Of a stretch of DNA of 64,000 nt, positions 1-9,132 are shown piece by piece (position 1 is the first letter of the stretch; the number at the start of each line of letters is the position of its first letter). The stretch is taken from NCBI GenBank assembly GCA_963714415.1, contig CAVQOL010000005.1:62001-126000 (forward strand), written 5' to 3'. Source of the stretch: JAGXRK01 sp963714415. Lineage in GTDB: Bacteria; Bacteroidota; Ignavibacteria; Ignavibacteriales; Ignavibacteriaceae. The notes under the pieces were generated by a model that worked only from the letters and a program-made list of their open reading frames with translations, did not search any database and was not told the origin of the DNA. The position numbers and the translations under genes were made by a program.

Positions 1-25
1 TTAAAACGACAAAGCCAAAGATTTA

Positions 26-63
26 GCAAACTGCACTTATCTTTCTTTGCAAGTGCAGTTTGC
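26..63. repeat. Perfect 13-bp inverted repeat (hairpin)
   Basis: The arms at 26-38 and 51-63 are exact reverse complements (gcaaactgcactt / aagtgcagtttgc) around a 12-base loop. It lies just beyond the first cassette's attC-like site. It could be a terminator stem or part of another cassette recombination site cut by the window edge. No GTTRRRY/RYYYAAC pair was found around it, so neither reading is secure. Confidence 0.5.
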
Positions 64-70
64 AACAATG

Positions 71-784
71 TTAATTAATAGAACTACTTAGAACAACAAA
101 CTTTAAACGGAACAACCAACCCAAGAATTTTAGAAAACCCGAATGCGAAAAGGCGGTCGGGTTGATTGGCTGGTTAGGTTTTTTAATTAATGAAAAATTT
201 AATTTAATACCAACAATAATATTTTTTTCATTTAAATATCTTTCAAGAAAGCTACCTTCAATTAACCAAGCTCTTTTTGTACTCTTGTATTCATAAATTA
301 AACTTGGTTCTATGGCCACAGATTGTGTAATAAAATAATTGAGCCCTAATCCGAGTTTTATTTTATATCCATTTTCATCTATTGGTTCCCTCAAATCTTC
401 CAAATCAATAATTATATGATTATAACCGACTTCAAAAAAAGGTGTAAGTTTTTCATTTGAAAAAAGATAATCATGTTAATGCAGGGCCAAATGATAAGGT
501 GTTATGGTAATCTGGGTAAAAATAATAGTCCATCTCAGAATGATTATAATAATTATATACTAGTTCAAACCCAGCCGAGAAATTATCAGAAATCAAATAC
601 GATACGATAGGTGATAAATTAAATTCTTCATTCTTAACTGTTGCGTATGGATATTCTCGAGAAGATGAAGTGTACGAAATAGAACCACTAATTTGAAACA
701 TACCTTGGGTAAGATAAGACTTGCGAATAATTAGTTTGGAAAAGAAATAGTGTGCAAAAAAATGCAAAATAAATTGTTATTCAT
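71..784 (-). CDS. Outer-membrane beta-barrel protein, frameshifted, carried as an integron cassette
   Basis: The gene reads in at least three frames. An ATG at 784 begins a signal-peptide-like stretch, a second frame (about 471-767) carries beta-strand repeats such as FQISGSISYTSSS, and a third (about 71-403) carries the C-terminal strands. Alternating aromatic and hydrophobic residues and the short length fit a small OmpX/OmpW-type barrel; the ligand is unknown. The last ~35 codons, below about 185, run through the attC-like site, so the true stop probably lies near 185 and was lost to a one-base indel. It lies between the attI-like core at 856-862 and the attC-like site at 102-179, in the same direction as intI, which is the layout expected for a first gene cassette. 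Frameshifts may be decay or sequence errors. Confidence 0.55.
102..179 (-). other. attC-like integron recombination site
   Basis: Read on the minus strand, ACCTAAC (179-173) matches the RYYYAAC R'' core. It is followed by a 5-base spacer and an arm ending CAACCC, which is matched further on by GGGTTG, a second 5-base spacer and GTTTAAA (108-102) as a weak R' core. The whole is an imperfect palindrome of 78 bp placed at the 3' end of the barrel gene. The R' core departs from GTTRRRY, so this is a probable rather than certain attC. Confidence 0.5.
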
Positions 785-855
785 TTTATCCTCTCAAAGA
801 TTATTTAGTAGAAATCAGTAGAAATACAATCATTCTTCTCCAATATTTGATAAAA

Positions 856-935
856 ACCTAACTATTACTTATACCGAATTAGCGGTCTTTAATTCGGTTG
901 TTATTTAAGAATTATTTTCTAATCTACCGACCGCT
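856..935 (-). other. attI-like region next to intI
   Basis: GTTAGGT on the minus strand (862-856) is a perfect GTTRRRY core, placed between the intI stop and the first cassette gene. Upstream on that strand lie an inverted repeat, accgaatta (873-881) / taattcggt (890-898), and a second pair, agcggtc (881-887) / gaccgct (929-935). No matching RYYYAAC partner is present, which fits a simple attI better than an attC. The site is at the 3' side of intI, as in integrons with reversed integrase orientation. Confidence 0.45.
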
Positions 936-1043
936 TGAGTTTTCAAAAATATTCTCTAAGTTCTTGTATTACTTAATCTTATAAATAAAAGATTACAAAT
1001 TCCATGGAAGATATTCCCGAAAAAAATTCTCATCTATCATCCA

Positions 1044-2045
1044 TTAATCTAATGGGCTCCTAACACCTATTCCTCTGTTCAATACGTGTGTATAGATCAT
1101 AGTTGTTTTTACAGAATTATGCCCTAATAATTCTTGAACTGTTCTTATATCATACCCGTTCTGTAGCAAATGTGTTGCAAAACTATGTCGTAAAGTGTGC
1201 GGTGATGCTTGCTTTGCTATACCCGATTTCCGTACTGCATTTTTAAATTCTTTCTGAAATGTACTGGGATGTAAATGAACTCTGTAATATTTCTTTTCAT
1301 CTGTATTATATACAAGACTTTTTGCCGGAAAAATATACTGCCATGCTAATTCCTTTCCAGCATTCGGATACTTTCTGCTCAACGCGTATGGAAGTGGTAC
1401 GACTACGTTTTTCTTGACAACATCTAGTCTAAACAATTTATTTATCTTTTTAATATGATGTTCCATTTCAGTGATAAGTTTATCAGGTAGAATTGTTAAT
1501 CGATCTTTTTCACCCTTACCATCCCTGACGGTTATTGTTTTTAACTCAAGATCAATATCATTCAATCTGAGTTTAATACACTCACCTAAACGCATGCCTG
1601 AACCGTAAAGAATTTTTGATATGAGTAATGGAATTCCATTTAGGTTCTTAAAAATTTCATTTACTTCCTGTTTATTAAGTACTACCGGTAAGTGTTTTTT
1701 TCTGTAGGCAAATTTTATTTCATCAATCCAACCGACATCTTTCTTCACTATATTTTTATAAAGAAATAATATAGCCTGCAATGCCTGGTTTTGCGTTGAA
1801 CTTGAGACACGGGCATTATTTGCAAGATGACTGATAAAGTTTTTGATTTCTTCAGCACCTAAATCTTTTGGATGTTGCTTATTATGAAAATAAATATATC
1901 GAATTATCCAACTGAGATAAGATTTCTCGGTTTTAGGACTATAGTGTTTTACACGCAGGTATGCTCTTACTTCGTCAAGTAACTTAGGTTTGTTATCATT
2001 CCCCTTTAAGGAGATTTTTTGATAAGTAATATTTGTGAATACCAC
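1044..2045 (-). CDS. intI: Integron integrase (IntI)
   Basis: This tyrosine recombinase inserts and excises gene cassettes by joining attI and attC sites. Catalytic residues are visible: Arg152 (SGMRLGE), Lys in GKGEKDR near 177-180, HTLRHSF (His283, Arg286), His309 (LLGH) and nucleophile Tyr318 (MIYTH). What separates it from XerC/D is the extra IntI segment at about residues 213-262 (VPLPYALSRKYPNAG ... IFPAK ... VHLHPSTFQ) and the GVRSPLD tail, both close to class 1 IntI. The 333-residue length is normal for the family. The start is GTG at 2045; no in-frame ATG lies near the N-terminus. It is transcribed toward its cassette, opposite to the common arrangement and like that described for Treponema denticola. 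The frame is intact, so the integrase may be active. Confidence 0.93.
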   Translation of the reverse strand: MVFTNITYQKISLKGNDNKPKLLDEVRAYLRVKHYSPKTEKSYLSWIIRYIYFHNKQHPKDLGAEEIKNFISHLANNARVSSSTQNQALQAILFLYKNIVKKDVGWIDEIKFAYRKKHLPVVLNKQEVNEIFKNLNGIPLLISKILYGSGMRLGECIKLRLNDIDLELKTITVRDGKGEKDRLTILPDKLITEMEHHIKKINKLFRLDVVKKNVVVPLPYALSRKYPNAGKELAWQYIFPAKSLVYNTDEKKYYRVHLHPSTFQKEFKNAVRKSGIAKQASPHTLRHSFATHLLQNGYDIRTVQELLGHNSVKTTMIYTHVLNRGIGVRSPLD

Positions 2046-2167
2046 TCGCCAACAACTAACTCCCTTAATTGCTCACCTGAAACTAAGAAATTGACTTTAA
2101 ATCTACAAGACACGGAAAGGTTTTATTTAATTTACCATATAACAATGGTTGAGGGTTGGAGTAAATT

Positions 2168-2370
2168 AATGTTCAATGATCAATGTTGAATGTTCAATGC
2201 TCAATGCATCAATGTTGAATGCTCAATGCCGCGGCTAAATGTTCAAGGTTCGGAGTTAGCTGAGTCAGTTGTATATCAGAATCAGGTACTGATCATCCAT
2301 TCAATCAATCCATTCATCATCCAATCACCAATCAATCATTCAATCATTCACCCAATCATCCAATCATCTG
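2168..2370. repeat. Low-complexity short tandem-like repeats
   Basis: Two blocks lie between intI and the symporter gene. At 2168-2229 the motif aatgttcaatgctcaatg recurs with small changes; at 2291-2370 the motif caatcatccaatcatt recurs. Spacing is irregular and units are only 8-10 bases. An open reading frame across them is just translated repeat. They resemble slippage-prone intergenic minisatellites; no gene was found in 2046-2385. Confidence 0.6.
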
Positions 2371-2385
2371 TATTCCTAATTATTA

Positions 2386-4483
2386 TCACATTTCTTTTTC
2401 TGCAGTAAGTATTTTTCCTTTAACAAACTGTCCCTGGTCAAGATGTTCCTGGGTGATATAAACAATTCCATCTTCATCGTGCGGTTCGCCATAAACAGCG
2501 TGTGACAGATTTTAATCCGCCGAATATTTTTCTTGCATCGGATATGTAAACAAGATCACCAACTTCTGCAGACATCTTTGCCATATCGTTATTTGAAAAA
2601 TACATCAGGTCATCAGGTGAGTCTTTTAATTTCCAGTGGACTTTTATTACTTCACCATCACGCTCATTGACTTTACTGCCTTTAAACATTTGTTTGGCTT
2701 TTGCAATATCCCAAACGGTTAAACCTTCAGTATGCATACCTTCAGAATATTTAGAATAATAGTTTGATGAGATTACAACCAGAACCAGCATAATAAAAGT
2801 TAAAACTAAAAGAACCGGCAGGGAAGCAGCATTAAAAATTACCAATGCAAAAATTACTGCAGCAGTAAAAGTGATAACAGTCATTATTGTTTTTTGATTT
2901 GGATTTTTCTTTATCACATCAATTATCTTTACTTGCTGCGTTCTTGTAACAGTAGTAAGAACACCAACCAGTACGCAAACAAATAAATTATACAACGCAC
3001 CAATATATATGTATGGATGTGCCGGATCGAAATCAGTTCCGTGATCAAATATTTGTATTAGCGGTTGTGGATAATACATTCCAAGCACCATCAATGCAAC
3101 ACCAACTACAAACGTTGCAATTACAGATGCGTTGGTAAATTTCTTCCAGAATACGCCAAGAAATATTGCAACTACAAGAGGTGGAGTTAATGTTGAGTGA
3201 AAATATCCGTGTGCTTCATACACCGTTGGAAATGCGCTGAACGGAATTACCGCAAGAACTCCCGCCACAGTAAAAATAACAGTAGCAATTCGGGCAGAGT
3301 TCAATTCCTGTTTATCTTCTTCCTTCCACGATTGTACTTTTTTGCTTAGCCATTTTTTTGCAGGGCGATGAACATCATTTATATAAACTGCAGCGGTTGC
3401 GTTAAGTAAAGTATCTACAGTTGACATCAACGCCGCTGTTAATGCAGCCATTATAAATCCAAAAACACCGGGATGTGATATTACATTTGCTACCACAACA
3501 AATATTTCATCGGGATTTGTATCCGGCGGAACAATAGATGGATTCATAACAGAAATTGCTTTTGCTATCCATCCGGCATTACCAACAACTATTGCAGAGA
3601 TTGGAAGCATAAATAAAATATTAAATGTTGCAGCCTTGCGTCCTTCATCAACGCTTTTGCATGCCATAAAACGCATTACCAATCCCATGTTCATAAATAA
3701 AAATCCAACAGAACCCGCAATACCATCCTGCCAGAAAATACCAACAAAATTAAATCCGGGCGGATTGTTAAAATTTGCAAGCGGTAATTTCCACGTTGTG
3801 GGCAGCAGATCCCAGAATAAACCAAATCCGCCTATGTAATCTATTCCCAGAAAAAAAACCAAAAAGCCTGCAAAGATTAGAATGAAACCCTGAGCAAGAT
3901 CGGTAAAGATAACAGCAGTTTGTCCGCCGTAAGTAATATAAATTCCAACAATGAAAGCAATAACAATAACTAATCCCATTAAAGTAATATTGAAGTGAAT
4001 ACCTAAAATATCAAAGCCCGGAGGAAGCAAAGGAAGAATTGCTTTGCCCATAGTTAGAAATCCAATTCCAACATAGCCTATCATATAAAGCAGTAAAAGA
4101 ATTGTCGCAAGAAATCTTGTTATGGGTGAAAATCTTTTTTCAAAATATTCCGGAATAGATCTTATTCTTGTATAAACAATTATTGGCAGCCATCCGAAAA
4201 TAAAAAACGGAAGAAAGAACCAATCGTTCATATAAGTCATAGTAGATGCAAAGCCGTCTGTAAATCCTTTTGCAGAATATTTTATGAAACTATGACTGCC
4301 GACTCCTGTAGCTACAATGCTCATTGCAATAAGCCACCATGCAAATCTTCTACCGCCGAAAAAAAAGTCGGTTGTTGTACGGTTATACTTACTGAAGTAA
4401 GATCCGAAAGCCATTATTGCAATAAAGTACACAACCATAACTATCCAGTCGGTTGAAGTACCAAGACTATGATGAATGTCCAT
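2386..4483 (-). CDS. Sodium:solute symporter family (SSS) transporter, C-terminal frameshift
   Basis: A Na+-coupled inner-membrane transporter of the SSS/SLC5 family; the substrate cannot be named. The N-terminus carries about thirteen hydrophobic segments with family features (FFFGGRRFAWW, GVGSHSFIKYSAKGF, IYITYGGQTAV). A soluble C-terminal region from about residue 590 contains TVWDIAKAKQMFKGSK. Compared with the paralogue at 5593-7725, the frame breaks near 2505 after GLKSV. Continuing in the next frame restores a homologous tail ending at 2386 (YGEPHDEDGIVYITQ), so one base has been gained or lost. It follows a 70-residue membrane protein gene (4505-4717) and the two probably form one transcript. 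This pair and the pair at 5593-7941 arose by duplication. Confidence 0.85.
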
Positions 4484-4504
4484 TTTATATTTTAGTTGGA
4501 TTGG

Positions 4505-4717
4505 TTAAAAGTAAAGTGCAGCTATAATTAAAATTGCATGGAAGATCATAAAGTAAATCATTCCGAATATCAGAACCTTCCACCAGAAGCGGTGACGTTT
4601 TTTAGTTAGATCAATTCCGCCGCTTTTTTTAATAGTGATCATTCCGATGATAAAGAATAAACCTCCCACACCGTAGAGGTAAATGTAGGGTAACCAGGTG
4701 TGCTCAAATGGTGGCAT
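4505..4717 (-). CDS. Small two-helix membrane protein, symporter partner
   Basis: The protein has 70 residues with two hydrophobic helices (about 9-28 and 46-69) joined by a basic loop (KKRHRFWWK). It lies 21 bases upstream of the symporter gene on the same strand. A clear paralogue (7729-7941) holds the same position before the second symporter; shared features include EHTWLP/ENTWLP, YLYGVGG, a central KRH and the end LIIAALY. Keeping the pair together through the duplication suggests that the small protein is a subunit or assembly partner of the transporter. The function itself is inferred; no named family is recognised. Confidence 0.75.
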   Translation of the reverse strand: MPPFEHTWLPYIYLYGVGGLFFIIGMITIKKSGGIDLTKKRHRFWWKVLIFGMIYFMIFHAILIIAALYF

Positions 4718-4806
4718 ATATGTTTTTTTAAGAATTAAATTCCTTTCCGGCGGTAAACTTAGGAGGGAGAAAAATCATTTCCTAATTAAATTTTTGTATA
4801 TGAATT

Positions 4807-4929
4807 GTCATCCCAACAAACGGGAGAAATCCTGAAATGATCTTAGAGATTTTTCAGTCTCCCGATAAATCGCGATCCTTCGAAATGACGGTACGGGTTT
4901 TGTCATTTCGACCAACGGGAGAAATCTTT
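4807..4929. repeat. Palindromic intergenic repeat copies (left of GIY-YIG gene)
   Basis: The stretch contains units of the type gtcatttcgaccaacgggag / agtctcccgataaatcgcga followed by atccttcgaaatgac, in opposing orientations, so that cgggaga-type and tctcccg-type arms face each other. The same words recur right of the nuclease gene at 5280-5530. They are non-coding and look like a dispersed repeat family able to form hairpins. Confidence 0.7.
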
Positions 4930-4976
4930 AGTCATCATCATTTTAATATAAATGATAAATATTTATTTTTATTCAA

Positions 4977-5273
4977 ATGAAAATCCATAGTTACTACATT
5001 TATATCCTCACAAACTGGAATAATAAAGTTTTGTATATAGGTATGACTAATAACATTGAACGTAGAATTTATGAGCATAAAAACAAATTGATTGAAGGAT
5101 TTACAAAAAAATATAACCTGAATAAAATGGTTTATTATGAACAATATTCAGATGTCAATGAGGCTATAAGGCGGGAAAAGGAATTAAAAAAATGGAGGAG
5201 GGAAAAGAAGAATAAGCTTATCGAATCGATGAATCCGCTATGGAAAGATTTGAGTGCGGAAATGAATATTTAA
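4977..5273 (+). CDS. GIY-YIG nuclease superfamily protein, single-domain
   Basis: The 98-residue protein is essentially one GIY-YIG domain. YYIYILTNWNNKVLYIGMT gives the two GIY/YIG-like strands, ERRIYEHK supplies the conserved Arg and His, and EAIRREKELKKW supplies the helix with the metal-binding Glu. Such one-domain proteins (UPF0213/YhbQ-like) cut DNA or are of unknown role. It is isolated: both neighbours are minus-strand symporter units, and repeat copies flank it on both sides (4807-4929 and 5280-5545). The start is the ATG at 4977, with no clear ribosome binding site. Association with the repeats, rather than with a metabolic operon, is its most notable feature. Confidence 0.85.
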   Translation: MKIHSYYIYILTNWNNKVLYIGMTNNIERRIYEHKNKLIEGFTKKYNLNKMVYYEQYSDVNEAIRREKELKKWRREKKNKLIESMNPLWKDLSAEMNI

Positions 5274-5279
5274 AACTAA

Positions 5280-5545
5280 TATTTTTATCTCAAAGATTTC
5301 TCAGTCTCCCGATAAATCGGGATCCTTCGAAATGACATTAGGGTAATTGTTATTTCGACCAACGGGAGAAATCTAAAGCAGCTATTTCTCTTCGATCCAT
5401 ACAAGTCGGAGAGAAATCTTAAGACAACTCCAAAGATTTCTCAGTCATTTGTATTCCTTCGAAATGACAAAGAAAAGAATATTCTTTCAGAATGACAGGA
5501 AGGGACACTTGTCATCTCGAATAAAGTGAGACATCTAAAATGGCA
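5280..5545. repeat. Palindromic intergenic repeat copies (right of GIY-YIG gene)
   Basis: A full unit lies at about 5285-5380 (aaagatttctcagtctcccg, then gggatccttcgaaatgac, then the reversed arm atttcgaccaacgggagaaa). Degenerate copies follow at about 5408-5530, including atttctcagtcatttg with attccttcgaaatgac. The words are shared with 4807-4929. No other gene is visible in the 319-base gap 5274-5592. Confidence 0.7.
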
Positions 5546-5592
5546 GGAAGATTTTTGATTAACTTCCTACTTTTGAAAAAATGAAAGATTTG

Positions 5593-7725
5593 TCACATTT
5601 CTTTTTCAGCTATTACTTTCTTTCCTTCTATAAACTGACCTTGTTCAAAATTTTCCTGAGTTATGTAAACAATTCCATCTTCATCATGCGGTTCACCATA
5701 AACGGAGTGAACGGATTTCAATCCGCCAAACCAACCACGGGCATCAGTTATGTAAACAAGATCGCCGATATCAGCCTGCATCTTGTTCATATCGTTTTTG
5801 GAAAAGAAGACAATATCTTCATAACCTTCTTTAAGCTTCCAGCTAAGTTTTACTTTTTCACCTTCACGGTCATTAATCTTACTGCCCTTAAACATTTCTT
5901 TTGCTTTGGCAAGAGACCAGACTGTAAGACCAACTGTATTGTTTTCCTGATTATACTTTACAAAGTAAGTAACTGAAATTGATACTAAAGCACTCATTAG
6001 TAAGGTTGCAAATAAGAATAGAGAAATTTCAATTATTGAATCAGGATGAAGTACAATAAATGACGAACTGAAAACAACACCAATAAATAAAATTACACTG
6101 CTAACTACCAGAACGGTTGAAAGAAATTTATGGTTTTCCTTCTTTTGTATCCATTGAACAAAGCTTCTTTGTAATCCTGTTGTAATTGTTGCCAGATAAC
6201 CAACAGAAAAGCAGACAAAGAGATTATATAGAGCACGAATGTAGGAATATGGATGTGCTTCATCCATTGGCGTTCCGTGGTCAAATGGTGAGATCAATAT
6301 TCCCGGATAATTTGCACCAAGGACCATCAGCCCAATTCCTCCAATGAATGTTGTCATAACTCCGGCAGGTGTAAACCTCCTCCAAAAAATTCCAAAGAAA
6401 ATTGCAATCACAAGCGGGGGAGTAAGAGTTGAATGGAAAAATCCGTGCGCTTCATAAACCGTTGGAAAATCTCTGAACGCAAGCACACCAAGCACACCTA
6501 AAGTTGTAATTGCAACTGATGCAATTCTTGCTGATAGCAGTTCTCTTTTATCTGTTTTGCGCTTATCATCAGATTTACTTTTCAGATATTTTTTTATCGG
6601 TCTGTGGATATCATTGATATAAATTGCCGCCGTTGCATTAATTAACGTATCAACAGTAGACATTAATGCGGCAGTTAGTGCTGCCATTATAAATCCAAAC
6701 ACTCCCGGAGTAGCAATAATATTTGCAACAACAACAAACACCTGATCAGGATCAGTATTAGCAGGAACAAGGTCTGGGGAAGTTATAGAAATTGCTTTAG
6801 CAAGCCATCCTGCATTCGATACAACAATTGCAGAAAGCGGAAGCATAAATAAAATATTGAATGTTGCTGCTTTTCTACCTTCATCAACGCTTTTTGTTGC
6901 CATAAATCTCATAATCAAACCCATATTCATAAACAGGAATCCGATTGAACCAGCAATTCCATCCTGCCAGAAAATTCCAACAAAATTAAAACTCGATGGT
7001 TCATTAAAATGTGCAAGCGGTAGTTTCCATTCAGTTGGAAGAAGATTCCAGAAAACATCCAGTCCGCCGATATAAGCCAGACCAAGAATGAATAAAAGGA
7101 AGCCAGCAAACAACAATATAAAACCTTGCAGAAGATCGGTGAAGATAACTGCTGTCTGTCCTCCGAAAGTAATATAAATTCCTGTGATGATAGCAATTAC
7201 AATCACGATTCCCATCAATGAAATCTGGAAGTTCATTCCCAGAAATGCGAATTGTTCCGGCAGAAGAGGAATCATCGCTTTGCCAAGAGTTAAAAATCCA
7301 ATACTGATATATCCGATCATGTAGAAAAGAAGAAGTACTGTTGCAAGAAATCGTGCAGAAGGGCTAAATCTTTTTTCAAAATATTCAGGAATCGATCTTA
7401 TCTTAGTATAAATGATGATTGGCAGCCATCCGAAAATAAAGAAGGGAACAAAAAACCAATCATTCATATAAGTCATTGTGGATGAAAAGCCGTGTTCAAA
7501 GCCCTTTGCGGAATATTTAATAAAACTATGACTTCCAACTCCGGTTGCAACAATAGAAAATGCAATCAGCCACCAGGCAAATCTTCTTCCTCCAAAGAAA
7601 AAATCTTTTGTGCTTCTGTTATACCTTCCGAAATAACTTCCAAAAAGCATGATAACCATGAAGTACACAACCATTACTATCCAATCGGTTGAAGAACCGA
7701 TATTGTGAAATTTTTCAAAATCCAT
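5593..7725 (-). CDS. Sodium:solute symporter family (SSS) transporter, intact paralogue
   Basis: The 710-residue protein is the uninterrupted copy of the transporter at 2386-4483. Visible features are FFFGGRRFAWW, VGSHSFIKYSAKGF, IYITFGGQTAV, about thirteen hydrophobic segments and a soluble C-terminal region of about 110 residues. That region contains TVWSLAKAKEMFKGSK, GDLVYITDARGWFGGLKS and an acidic tail. The family couples Na+ entry to uptake of sugars, amino acids, nucleosides or organic anions; the substrate here is unknown. It starts 3 bases after the stop of its small partner (7729-7941), so the two are likely co-translated. Two near-identical units suggest either different substrates or different regulation. 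Confidence 0.9.
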   Translation of the reverse strand: MDFEKFHNIGSSTDWIVMVVYFMVIMLFGSYFGRYNRSTKDFFFGGRRFAWWLIAFSIVATGVGSHSFIKYSAKGFEHGFSSTMTYMNDWFFVPFFIFGWLPIIIYTKIRSIPEYFEKRFSPSARFLATVLLLFYMIGYISIGFLTLGKAMIPLLPEQFAFLGMNFQISLMGIVIVIAIITGIYITFGGQTAVIFTDLLQGFILLFAGFLLFILGLAYIGGLDVFWNLLPTEWKLPLAHFNEPSSFNFVGIFWQDGIAGSIGFLFMNMGLIMRFMATKSVDEGRKAATFNILFMLPLSAIVVSNAGWLAKAISITSPDLVPANTDPDQVFVVVANIIATPGVFGFIMAALTAALMSTVDTLINATAAIYINDIHRPIKKYLKSKSDDKRKTDKRELLSARIASVAITTLGVLGVLAFRDFPTVYEAHGFFHSTLTPPLVIAIFFGIFWRRFTPAGVMTTFIGGIGLMVLGANYPGILISPFDHGTPMDEAHPYSYIRALYNLFVCFSVGYLATITTGLQRSFVQWIQKKENHKFLSTVLVVSSVILFIGVVFSSSFIVLHPDSIIEISLFLFATLLMSALVSISVTYFVKYNQENNTVGLTVWSLAKAKEMFKGSKINDREGEKVKLSWKLKEGYEDIVFFSKNDMNKMQADIGDLVYITDARGWFGGLKSVHSVYGEPHDEDGIVYITQENFEQGQFIEGKKVIAEKEM

Positions 7726-7728
7726 ATT

Positions 7729-7941
7729 TTACCAATATAATGCTGCGATTATTAAAGTAGCGTGAATTAATACGAAGTAAAAATATCCGAAAATAAGAAT
7801 TTTGAACCATCTCTTGTGGCGTTTGGAATTCATATTTAAAGCTCCGCTTTTACGGATGATAATCATTCCGACAAGAAAACAGAAACCGCCTACTCCGTAT
7901 AGATAAAGAAAGGGAAGCCAGGTATTTTCAAAAGAAGGCAT
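7729..7941 (-). CDS. Small two-helix membrane protein, symporter partner
   Basis: A 70-residue paralogue of the protein at 4505-4717: two hydrophobic helices, a central basic loop (NSKRHKRWFK), the N-terminal ENTWLPFLYLYGVGG and the end LIIAALYW. It sits directly upstream of the second symporter with a 3-base gap. Conservation of length, position and ends across both units argues for a structural partner of the SSS transporter; this role is inferred. Confidence 0.75.
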   Translation of the reverse strand: MPSFENTWLPFLYLYGVGGFCFLVGMIIIRKSGALNMNSKRHKRWFKILIFGYFYFVLIHATLIIAALYW

Positions 7942-8096
7942 AAATTATATCTCTCAAATCATTTTTTGTTTGCCCAAAAATATGAATGCATCTATTTTAT
8001 AGCAAATAAAATTGAATATTCTAAACTATTATTTGCGCTATTAATTGTTGACTTTCGAAGTTATCGTTATTAAAACATCGAATAATAAAGGTTTCC

Positions 8097-8122
8097 TTAA
8101 AACTCTTAACAGTTATTTAACA
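8097..8122 (+). promoter_or_regulatory. Possible Pho box upstream of pstS
   Basis: Three TTAA-type words precede pstS: ttaaaa (8097), ttaaca (8106) and ttaaca (8117). The last two are spaced 11 bp, one helical turn. Direct TTAACA repeats at 11-bp spacing resemble PhoB/PhoP boxes of other phyla. The position, about 90 bp before the pstS start, is suitable. This is inference from pattern only. Confidence 0.35.
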
Positions 8123-8207
8123 TAGAACTCATTTTCATTTTTCATTTGTATTTTTATCTTTCTTAGCATTAAATAAATAATTTAATTCAGATAAAAATGA
8201 GGATGTT

Positions 8208-9111
8208 ATGCAAAACAGAATTTATAATTTAATAGTACTGATAGTTGTATCTCTGCTTTTTATTTCCGGCTGTAAGAAAAAGGATGATGTTGAAAAGACT
8301 GTCTTATCAGTTAAAGGTTCAGATACAATGGTAAACCTATCGCAAAAGTGGGCAGAAGTTTATATGCAGAAGTTTTCGGATGTTTCAATTCAGGTTACAG
8401 GCGGCGGATCAGGAACAGGAGTTGCAGCTCTATTAAACGGAACAACTGATCTTGCGAATTCAAGTCGTGAACTTAAAGAGAGTGAATTTGAAAAAGCAGC
8501 AGAACTAGGTATTACTCCAAATGTAATTGAAGTTGCTCTTGATGGTCTAGCTGTTATTGTACATCCTGAAAATGGAATTGAGAGTCTTACATTAAAGCAA
8601 GTAAGCGATCTCTTCAGCGGGAAAGTTAACAAACTGGAAAAAGCTTGGTGGTAAAGATTTGGCGATTACTCTTTACGGACGTGAAAACAGCAGTGGCACT
8701 TACGAATTTTTCAAAGAACACGTTCTTGGTAAAAGTGAAGCAGGAAAGCAGATTGATTTTGCAACTTCAACTCAGGTGCTCCAGGGAACTGCAGCGCTTG
8801 GTGAAGCAGTTGCAAGAGACGTTAAAGGTATTGGTTACGGCGGTGTTGGATATTTTGCTGAAAGAAAAGATGTAAAAATTGTTCCAATCAAAAAAGATGC
8901 AGATTCACCCGCATTATTACCTGCTGAAAATGGTAAAGTAAATTATGATGCAATCTGGAGTGGTGATTATTCAATCTCACGTTATCTTTTCTGTTTTACA
9001 AATGGTGAGCCGCAAGGAAAGTTAAAAGAGTTTGTAGATTTTATGCTTTCTAAAGAAGGACAAGATCTTGTAAAAACAATGGAATATATTCCATTACCAA
9101 CTAAGAATTAA
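8208..9111 (+). CDS. pstS: Phosphate ABC transporter substrate-binding protein PstS, frameshifted
   Basis: It binds phosphate outside the inner membrane and delivers it to PstCA. The N-terminus is a lipoprotein signal ending LLFISGC. Phosphate-binding features follow: VKGSDTMVNLSQKWAE, GGGSGTGVAALLNGTTDLANSSR and, in the second half, GRENSSGTYEFF and IGYGGVGYF. The open frame stops at 8654 and the second half is open from 8659 in another frame. Dropping one A of the aaa near 8631 gives a continuous NNWKKLGGKDLAITLYGREN, so this is a single one-base event. It heads the pst operon behind a possible Pho box. Confidence 0.9.
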
Positions 9112-9132
9112 ATAATACATTAAAGGATAGAA

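Noticed and set aside
2168..2370. CRISPR array
   Set aside because: Repeat units are only about 8-10 bases, irregularly spaced and without unique spacers; no cas genes are near.
2190..2408. 72-codon open frame between intI and the symporter
   Set aside because: It is made of translated short repeats (Ser/Ile/His/Pro-rich) and has no domain or ribosome binding site.
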